Of a stretch of 62,941 bases of DNA, positions 62,772 through 62,941 are shown piece after piece (within the stretch, counting starts at the first letter, position 1; every line of letters starts with the position of its first letter). The translations under genes and the position numbers were made by a program. The stretch comes from Pseudomonadota bacterium (GTDB taxonomy: Bacteria > Pseudomonadota > Alphaproteobacteria > Rhizobiales > Xanthobacteraceae). The stretch is from positions 1-62,941 of the forward strand of contig JAGXAJ010000016.1 of the NCBI GenBank assembly GCA_018971625.1. Direction: 5' to 3'. The notes beneath the pieces were generated by a model. That model was not told the origin of the DNA and searched no databases. It saw only the letters and a list, made by a program, of their open reading frames with translations.

Positions 62772-62941
62772 TTGCGCGAGAAGGAGCTCCGGATAGCGCT
62801 TGTGTGCTTTGGCGGCGCCTCGCTCGCAATCTATATGCACGGGATTACGAAGGAGATTCTGAAACTCGCTCGGGCGTCCAGCGCGCTTCATGCCATCACC
62901 GAGCGGAATAAGCGCTCGGCCGCGGAATTCTTCGATCATCG
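62772..62941 (+). CDS. Patatin-like phospholipase, 5' end only
   Basis: Reading from TTG 62772: REKELRIALVCFGGASLAIY, MHGITKEILKLARASSALHA, continuing past the window end. The glycine-rich oxyanion region (GGASLAIYMHG) is typical of DUF3376/patatin-related proteins. A stop lies just before the TTG, and TGGAG is upstream. The catalytic GxSxG lies beyond the window. Confidence 0.65.
   Translation, partial: MREKELRIALVCFGGASLAIYMHGITKEILKLARASSALHAITERNKRSAAEFFDH

Overview
The window looks like a chromosomal or plasmid segment from an alphaproteobacterium of the Bradyrhizobium/Rhodopseudomonas/Nitrobacter group. The evidence is GC-rich coding, rhizobial-type small hypothetical proteins, a FixK-type regulator, and many FixK/FNR-type operators. 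No rRNA, tRNA or CRISPR array was seen. The species cannot be named from sequence alone.

The core, about 1.1-50 kb, is an oxygen-limitation/stress island. By eye I find 19 perfect TTGA-N6-TCAA palindromes (about one is expected by chance in this length), most of them 35-75 nt upstream of a start codon and often between divergent genes. A FixK/FNR-family regulator without Fe-S cysteines lies at 56759-57430. The genes behind the sites form a coherent dormancy/hypoxia programme. Protein care and stress sensing: GroEL paralogue, Hsp20, Lon-like protease relic, several universal stress proteins, CBS-BON and triple-BON proteins, a site-2 protease with CBS domains. Translation and nucleic acids: an HPF fused to a cold-shock domain, YbaK deacylase, a UDG, PolX relic, topoisomerase VI-A relic. 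Carbon and energy: GH65 phosphorylase with beta-phosphoglucomutase, GT4 glycosyltransferase, phosphoketolase relic. Cofactors and phosphate: PRPP synthase, phosphoribosyltransferase, nicotinate phosphoribosyltransferase and nicotinamidase (NAD salvage), PstB-PhoU, half of an archaeal-type methionine adenosyltransferase.

Layout: 1-3.3 kb IS end plus relics of a P-type ATPase, GH4 glycosidase and conjugation gene trbI with its DUF2274 partner; 3.4-9.2 kb DsrE/cytochrome c/CHAD/GroEL/BON; 9.3-15.1 kb sugar phosphorolysis operon diverging from GT4 and DUF302; 15.4-23.9 kb YbaK, phoU-pstB, BON, UDG, Usp, S2P, ABC exporter; 23.9-32.5 kb a decayed stretch (phosphoketolase, topo VI-A, lon-like) with intact Usp and Hsp20; 32.5-40.2 kb HPF-CSD, PRPP/NAD salvage, PolX; 40.3-43 kb hydrolase, DUF2267, CBS-BON, host-attachment protein; 43-53.9 kb metal/copper genes mixed with relics and an IS30 fragment; 54.4-55.8 kb an IS256-type element with a 9-bp target duplication; 55.9-62.9 kb a second trbI/DUF2274 relic, the FixK-like gene, IS110, recombinase and arsC/aquaporin relics, kdpE relic and the start of a patatin-like gene.

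The island is bracketed by matching relics (P-type cation ATPase pieces and trbI-DUF2274 copies at both ends), which suggests that it travelled with, or was rearranged by, a conjugative element. Many accessory genes carry frameshifts while several very long genes (GH65, CopA, GroEL) are clean, so real decay is more likely than uniform sequencing error, though error at single sites cannot be excluded.
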